Shown piece after piece: positions 49,701 to 58,700 of a stretch of DNA of 64,000 bases. Made by a program: the position numbers and the translations under genes. Source of the stretch: Schistosoma haematobium (lineage: Eukaryota > Platyhelminthes > Trematoda > Strigeidida > Schistosomatidae); contig NC_067201.1 in NCBI RefSeq assembly GCF_000699445.3, positions 12,641,501-12,705,500 of the forward strand. Direction: 5' to 3'. Under the pieces are notes generated by a model that was not told the DNA's origin, made no database searches, and saw only the letters and a list, made by a program, of their open reading frames with translations. Every line of letters begins with the position of its first letter. Position 1 is the first letter of the stretch.

Positions 49701-52700
49701 CTATTTCGTTCTATAATGGGACTAGTCAACAGTAGCCATTCATAAGCACCTCTCAAAAATCCGTAAATATTACTTTCACATCTTGAGGTAAATTCTCAAC
49801 CATTAAAGCCATCAGTTTGGTATCGAATATTATGATTTCAATGCGCAATATAACATGATGATTCTTAGTGAGTTCTTTAGTAAGCACGATTGAATAATCT
49901 TATACTAAATGTAAATAACTATTATGTATTCCCTGTTTTTCATTCAGTCCACAACTTAGATTAATTTACTACAAGTAAAAACCTACAAATACAATAATTT
50001 CTTATAATTTGCCTAGAAAATCGTTTTCATTATAATCAGTGGTAAAAGTACCTAAATTTTAATTATAAAATTACAAATTCCAATTTCATTCCACCTAATT
50101 CAGTTTGATTAATCTTATTAATATGTCAATAATACATTTGATTCATTTAACAAAACATTTGAATCAATGCTAAGTATATAAACTTATTACGAGTAAATAA
50201 TTGTTAATAAGTGGAATTAGTTTCTGTAGTTCATTTTTACTGATCCACCTCCCTAAAAATATATTTGTCTAATGAATAAAATCAATAAATAACTAATCTG
50301 GTGAGAAGCCGTGACCAGTGGGGCTAACCCGTGTCGGGTAGAAACAGGTATCTACCTCAGTACAATGGAAGATGATCGCGCAATTTCGTGGATTGGTTGA
50401 CGTTAGACATTAACACCATTGGATCCCCGCTCAGTGGTCTAGTTGATTAAGCGCCTGGAGCGAGACTGTTAGGTCCTGGGTTCGAATCTCGCGGGGTGCG
50501 GTATTGTAGATGCGCATTGCTGAAGAGTCCCATACTAGGGCGAAACGGCCGTTCAGTGCTTCCAGGTTTCCTATGGTGGTCTAGCTTCAATTGGCTCATG
50601 ATTTCAATCAAAAACTTAACAATCTCCACAACACCTAAACTGATAAAATAAATAAATAACTAAATATATTGAATAAAAAGTACACAAAAAGTGAACAACA
50701 TTTGTTTCTTTATTTTTTTTAGTTTACTTTTTTTGCTAAATAGTTAAATGTTTTTTTCTTTATTTATATCAACAAAATCTGTAAGAGATTGAAGGCAAAA
50801 TAAAACTTTCAATAACAGAAACCAATTATTATTGCAAAAATTAATTGAAAGAGAGAGAGAGGTCAGAAGTAAGAAGAAAATGTGTAAAAAAAGATCAATA
50901 ACAACAAGAAAGAATATTGAGGAGGAATGTTATTATTGTTACTATTATTATCATGGGTATTTTTGACAGTAGAGTAATATTTCATTTGTTTGTTTGTTTG
51001 TTTTTTTCTCTTTACATGATTGCCGTATTTGAATTGACCCAAATGAAAGTGACCTTTAATGGATCTGTTGATATTTTTATATTCTGAATAGTAGTAGTAC
51101 ACTTAAAGGAATGTTAATAGTTTATGCTGATCATTGTAAATATGTATATATAAAGTATTTCTAAGAATGAAATAGTTAGTTAACGACAGTTGAGATGATT
51201 ATAAACATACAATTCCATTTATTATATTAAATTGTATAAAGACAAATATTTGAGTAGAATAATCAAACAATTTATTGTATTCTATTAAGATTCCAGCCAA
51301 CTACTGTTTTTTTTTCTATACAATCCGTATTATGGTGAGATTATAATTTATGGACGACCTATGAGTAGTGTTAAAGTGACCTTGAGAGTGTCCACCTAAT
51401 AACTAGGACTAAATGAATGATATGAAACAGTGTAAGGGATTAGAATTATGATTTACAGTTGATGATTAGAGTTAGGAACTAGATTTAGGGTTTTCACCAC
51501 GAACTGACATAAGCTGAAATGCCAAAACATTAATTAACCAAATGTATGAATGAATTTTGCGCCAAAATCCAAGACCTGTTATCTTATAACCGATTGATTC
51601 GTTCATAAATTATAGTCTCACGCAAAAAGCCTAAGATAATAATATGTATTCTTCATTTGTTTTGTGGATTCTCGTCAGTTGCCTATCTGTCTACTTATCT
51701 TCATTATTATTGTTATAAGATATTTAGATTGTAAATAATTATTAAAATCACATATAGATCGCAGGCAGTTTAACAAAAGCCCATCAAATAAGTAAATCCA
51801 ATTTATTCTATTACACTTATTATTTTTAATTTATTCAGACTTGAATAAGTATCATTACAATTCAGTGAAGATACCAGTAAATTTAATCAGACTCAAAATA
51901 AAGTAATTGAAGTTAGTTAAGTTAAGAAGTTCACAACGAAATAGCTAAGCATTGGTTAATAATAATAATGAAGTATAACACAATTTGTTATGTCATTTTA
52001 AAAAAATAAAGTGATGAAAATGATAAATGGTCCTGAGTAACCACTCATCCATTCAAGATGGATTTCCTGGAGTTCTATTGACAAGCCGTGACCAGTGGAG
52101 CCCAATCCGTGTAGGCTGGAAACAGTTATCCACCTCAAACAATGGATGAACGGTTGCGCAAGGTCATGGATGGATTGAAGTTAAACATTAACACTCTTGA
52201 ATACTAGCTCAGTGGTTTAGAGGTTAAGCGTTCACGCGCGAGTCCCGAATGTGGGGCAGTAGAGTCCCATATTGGGAAGAAATGATCTTTCAGTACCTTC
52301 AGATTTTCACTGATGGTCTAGCTTAGATCGACTCGTGAATTCAATTGTTATAATACAACGATCTTCGCAAATCCACATACTGAAAATAATAGATTCAAAA
52401 TAATGGAGAAGAGTTAGAGAAAAGATGTCATAAAATGAAGATAATATTATGGTGGTAACAAAAGATTGTTTTTCGGTACATAAATCGGGCTTAAGGTGTT
52501 TGCATTTACGGCCACACACTAGTATTCGATGATCTACTGATCTCATTTAAAGATTTCGAAATATCAAACTGATGTACTCTATTTTAAAATATCAATGCTG
52601 AACTGTCGAGATAGATAACAGTTGAAATAGATAGGCTATGTACTACATGGTTTTAGACTCATTAAGGCAATAGTAGATATTTGTAGCATTTCAAAAGCCG

Positions 52701-55700
52701 GGATACACTCCCGGTTATATCAATGCATGTAAACAATTTAAGATGCATATTCGATTGAAGCAATGTAAAAGTATTGGAAAGATGGAATAATTAGAAGACC
52801 AAAGACTTCTTTGGAACATGGCACTCAAGTCAATCAGCAACCAATAAACGTATGGACATTGATACAATTTCACCAAACAACTGGAAAAATCACCGACAAC
52901 TATAAGGTCGAAAATCATTTTAAATGGAAGTGCAAATGAAATAACTATGCAATAAGTGATCAGACATGAATCAACAACAACCATTCAAGATCAACGTCAA
53001 TAGAACACGTTATTTGTTGTATGTAAAGAAATTCGAATGGCTCACTTCTGTGTAGAGTTTTTACTAGTAACCTTGTCCAGTAGGACAATGGAAACTTTAT
53101 GAATAAAACTCCAAACTCAGAGTTCGAACCTCCTTTAATGTACTAATTAGGTTTTTCCCTAGTATTAATGTGTTTGATGACATAATCTGACACCGTTTTA
53201 CTTTATAAGACAATATCAGGCTTATTCGCAAATAAATTTTATAGTCCAAGCTCAATTACAAACAGATGAACCTGAAATCATCGTTTTTAAGAACAATATA
53301 ATTTCTCTGGGTAGACAATTTGTGGCTAGCAGTAGAATATAGGGAGCGATTTAAGTCTTAGTTGTATTGATACTCACATTAAGTTCATAGCTTTCAGTCT
53401 AAACACCCAATATGTTATTCACTGAGCTTTTGAATCATGATAGGCATGATAGGCCCGTATCATTACTAGTAATGTTTTGGATTATTCCGTGTACCATTCC
53501 TAAATAATAGTACTAACGGGATAATTCAAGCTTTTACTAATTGATGTACTACTATGAATATTATTACTAATTAATCCATCAATTTATGCTAGTTTCGTGT
53601 GAAATGATTTCATTCTAGTTACTGACAGTTGCATGCTCATTATAATCTTAACTTTTCCTGGTATCAAATTTGAATTCTTTGGATAAGTACTTCTATTAAT
53701 TACTCTTGATATAGGCTGTATTTCAATACCGACTATAGTAAGTCAAACTCTTTTACTCAGGCTTCTTATTATGGCCTTAAAAATCGGGTTCTTCTGTACG
53801 AATATCATTATGGAATATCTGACATACATTTATGATGATAAAAATGAAGAGGTAACGTCAGTAAGGTACAAATGATTATTCACTTTTCATTTTGACAGAA
53901 ATTTGGTGCAAATACTCTAGCTACTTATAAGTAGTAAGTAACACATTTTCATGCACAGCTTACATAAGTCACCTTCGATTTTGACATCAATTTTTTTAAA
54001 ATTTATATTTTATGGTTTATTTATGACTATAATCAGTAATTAAACAACCCACAAACTCATAGTTATTAAAAAGTAGCCATGTTGTTCTACGACTGGACAT
54101 TTTGAAAATTACAAGAAGCCTTGCATTTTAATAAAATTCAGTGACTAGATTCGTGAGGGAATTCTCAGAGTTCTAGTGAGAAGCCATAAATAATGGAGTT
54201 AATCCATGTCAGGTAGAGACAGATATCAACCTCGGTGCAATGGAAGATGGTCGCGGATTGGTTGGAGTTGAACACCAACACCGTTGGATGCCGGCCGGCT
54301 CAGTGGTCTAGAGGGTGAGCGTTCGTGTGCGAGACCGAAGGTCCTGGGTTCGAATCCCGCGAGCGGGGTAGTGGGTGCGCACTGCCGAGGAGTCCCATAT
54401 TAGGACAAAACAGCTGTCCAGTGCTTCCAGATTGTCAATGATAGTCTAACATCAATCTATTTATGATTTCAACAAACCCATGTTGAAAATTCAGTTAATT
54501 AAATGAACATCGAAAAATCTTGATATTTCATAATAATCAATGATTCATTTTATTTTAATAAAGGTTTGCATAATTAGTTCAATGACATAGCTCATAAATT
54601 ATATAATTTAGTGAAGAATTAATCAATCTTTTTGGGAATACCAGCTTTCTTTAAAGAATAATCGAGAAATTTTATTCGTTAGCGTTAATTTGCATGAATT
54701 CTGAAGAGGAATTGTATTACCGACCAATCAGATTCATAACACAATACATTCTATGTTAGATAATATCAGTCAACCTAAACTAATATCTTATATAACAGTG
54801 GATATAACATTCAAACTGAATTCTTCAAAAATAAATATCACTATATTTAAAATTACTTTGTTTATTCTGGTTAAAGGTTTTCTTTTTTAGAAAGGTTATT
54901 TTCTACAGGATGAGGTTGTGGATCACATGCCCAACTCTCCTCCTTTATCCGAACTTGAAATCTGACAGTAACTCTGAAAGAGTTATAGGTGGATTTATTC
55001 TCAAAATAGGTATAACTTTTGAACTAAATATCTTTTAATAATGCAATGATTAGACGAAGTTTATCAGAATTATGTGATATGTATTTGAGCAATGCATTTC
55101 GAACAATGTTATCACACATATATACTTGTTAAGAACATTTATATATGAAAATTAAAAGTCCAACTAGACAGGTTAAGGGTAAGTCACAACAAAGGAAAAA
55201 ATAATAAAGTACACAAAAACAAATGTGATTACCACTCTGGATAACTTGTTTTTGAACACATAAAGGGGGTTTTGATTTCCGTATAGCCAATGCTTCAATA
55301 AACTTTAGTATACGTCCATGAAGGTTTTCATATAACACCACTATAAATGCTTATTTGATATCAACCTTATAGCAGTCTCAATCAAATGATGACGATCTAA
55401 TTGAAAACAATTATTCGCTTATATGTGTTGTTCAATCAAATGCTTCGCAAAGGAGGAGGATGTCCGTCTATCCTGTGATCTTATTTGACCATTGGAATCT
55501 ATTTGTTTCTGCAACCATTGTGGTATGCGATCACCCCCCCTCAACTGTCTAGTTGACGTTTTAATTTTCATATATCAATGTTCTTAACAAGTATGTAATG
55601 TGTGATCAGATTGTTCAAAATGTATTGCTCAAATATATATCACATAATTCTGATAAACTACGACCTCTCATTAGCGTTTTTTGGCGAGTTAGTTTTCTAC

Positions 55701-58700
55701 GGGATGAGGTCGCTAACCCCATGCCCAACCCTTCTCCTTTATCCGGGCTTGGGACCAGCAGTAGCCCTCGGAGGTACTCCAGGCGGAGTTGTCCTCTCAT
55801 TACACTATCGAAATTTATTAAAGGGACTAATTGTTTTAAATATCTTTTATTCATTTTTTTATAGATCAACGGTGAAATTCGTCCAAATTCAATATTCACT
55901 TTATGGGAAATCCATCCTACATTATTTAAACCAAATTTTTTATGGTTTAATGATATTAATGATAATAATAATGATAATGATGATTTAACAGCTGAATCGT
56001 TACCACAAACTGATATCAATGATTATAATGAAATGGAAAATTATCAAAAATTTCAATCATCAAATTTATTCAATGAGCGATATAGATTATCTACTAATGA
56101 TTTCCAAAGAATGTTTAAATTAATTAAACCAGAAATAGCTAAAACTATAATACCTCAAAAGCATTTAACATCTATGATAACATTGAATATTACAAATCGT
56201 ATGATTCATTGGTTAAAATATAATCATATAAAAATTCAAGCCTATAAACCATTAATAAGATATTTAATGATTATGTGTAATGATTGTGATAATGAACAAA
56301 ATATTATTGATCCAAAAAAGGTAATTAAAAGATATCTAATATTAAATCTAATATTCAACCAGGTCTGTTGTGAGATAGTAACTCACTGAAGACAATGGTG
56401 AATATGTCGCTCAATTTCGTGGATTAGTTGAAGTTAGACGTTAACACCGTTGGATGCCGACTCAGTGGCCTAGTGGTTAAGTGCTCGCGCGCGAAACCAG
56501 TAGGTCCTGGGTTCGAATCTCGCGAGGCGAGGTCACGGATGCGCACGGCTGAGGAGCCCCACGATAGGACTGAACGGCCGTCCAGTGCTCCCAGGTTTTC
56601 CATGGTGGTCTAGCTTTGACTGACTCATGATCTTAACCATTGAAATTACTACAATCTCCACAAAACCCATCTGATAATAATATTAATGAATTGTATATTA
56701 GAGAAAAAAAGGTTGATAAATGTCTCACTATTGAATAGATCATATAGTTAATAGTTATGTATTCTAGTAAAATTACATAAATATTTAGCAAAAAAAGACA
56801 AATGTAATAAATATTACCTACAAATTCATTTGTTTTTTTGGGACTTAGTAGCTAAGTGGATAACACGATGACGTTTGAAGCGAACGTTATTGGGTTTGAG
56901 TTCAAGAGTGAACATCAACTCTGCGATACAGGTACATCCAGCTGACGAGTTCTAGATAGGACGAAACGTGCGTCAAACTGGATCCCATTGCTAGCCACTA
57001 TTCATCTGTGCTTAAAAAGCTTGTGACTTAGGGTGATATCGATGCAACCCGCACAGGATGTACATATGCTAACATGAAACTGATCAATTGTAGTCCTAAA
57101 TAAAAATGGGATGATAGAAGTAAAACAACACCAAGTGAATCATTTTTATATCGTTTATTTGAAGTTTTGGATTGATGTTTAGAACAGTAATTGATCTGTC
57201 TCTTATTAGTATATATGCATCCTAAGTCTCAGAGTGAACATTAACTCTGAGATACAGGTACATTCAGATGAAGAGTTCCAAATAGGACGAAACGCATGTT
57301 CTGGATTCCACTACTAGTTACCATTCATATTTGTTTTCTAAACTTATAAATGTCCTGTTTTTTTTGGATTCTTAGTGTTGACTGCATTTAATCAATAAAA
57401 TCGTAAGATGGTTGGGAATATAAGTGAGCTACCATCGTATTTTTTTTAATCTTTACGTTGGATTATTAGAATAAATTAGAAGAATGCTATTGATAAAGGC
57501 TTCGAAGTTGACCTGTATTAGGCTGCTGAATTTCAGCAGATGTTATGATAACCTTAACATTTCTGTATTTTATAATCAGCGAGGTGTTCTGTGGATATTA
57601 TAGGAATTTTAATAGTTGAATTCAAGAGTCAATCGAAGGTAGACCACCATGGAAAACCTGAAAACAGGTTTGCACTTTACAATGATTGTCATTTTTCTAA
57701 AAATTGTATTATTGTGTTAACTAGTTCGATCCCCTTTTAGTTATTTGACACCACCATAGTTTTTGTCACAAAATAAAACCGCTTAAATGGTGGTCGTAAA
57801 AAGAAAACCGATATCAATAAATATTCCACTTAAAAATCTTTCACGAATATACATCCATAATTTATGGGAGAAGAGTTTACTGTGTCTTAAATAGGAGTAA
57901 ATGTAGTGTTTTGTGGAACGAACTTAACTTATCCTAACTACAGATTGATCTTATTCTATAATATTTTGCATATAGCATATTTATAGGATCTTAGAAATTA
58001 AAATTTTTTGAGTAAATTGGTACAATATGATGATTGCTTCTGCGTAAACTGAAATAAGTCCCTCATCGCTTGGAACTACATTGAACCCAAAAAGTATATA
58101 CCCCCTTTAGCCATCATTATGTTTAACAATAGTTTAAACCACTAAATGATTTTAGATAAACCACAGTTGGAAACCTGGAAGCACAGAATGGCCGTTTCGT
58201 CCTAGTTTGGGACTACTCAGCAGTGCTCATTCACAACCCTGGGTCCGAGGATCGAAAACAGGACCTTTAGTCTCGATCATATAAGCTTAACCTCTATGAT
58301 ACTACGTTGGCGACCACAGTTACTTTAATGGTGATCTGGCTAAAATTATCTCGTGGTTTAGACTGTGAAAATCCTACAATCTCTTATACCAAGAACCTCA
58401 TATTCATTTTCAATTACATAAATGATTTATCAAGTGTTATATTTCTATTTTAATATTTCTATATATTCCTAAGGTTGTTATGGAAATTAAATATCGTCCA
58501 CGTTTAAAAAGACAGAGGCGTTCATTAACTAAAGGAGACGAGACAATATATAATGTATGTCGTTCTAATGGACACCATTATAGTTGTTGTACACAACCAT
58601 TATCTGTTAAATTTTCTGATATTGGTTGGGATAATTGGATTATACACCCGAAAAGTTTTGAACCGAATTATTGTCGAGGATCCTGCAAAGGTAGGTTACT

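Larger units (their letters stand above)
45091..55864 (+). other. Intron 2 of the activin-like gene (10.8 kb)
   Basis: Donor GTGAAT at 45091; acceptor CATTTTTTTATAG ends at 55864. It contains an inverted SINE-1 pair, SINE-2 copies, a CR1-like LINE fragment, a MITE and an inverted-repeat element near the acceptor. Confidence 0.85.
56321..58473 (+). other. Intron 3 of the activin-like gene (2153 bp)
   Basis: Donor GTAATT, acceptor TATTCCTAAG. It contains SINE-2 at 56358-56690, SINE-1 at 56841-57330, and SINE-2 pieces at 57578-57668 and 58150-58405. Confidence 0.88.

Noticed and set aside
55602..55988. Open frame crossing the exon 3 acceptor of the activin-like gene
   Set aside because: It is in a different frame from the prodomain and comes partly from a repeat fragment.
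10763..56520. Several strong box A / box B pairs that resemble tRNA genes
   Set aside because: They lie in SINE copies with hammerhead motifs and tails and lack a full cloverleaf. They are SINE promoters, not tRNA genes.
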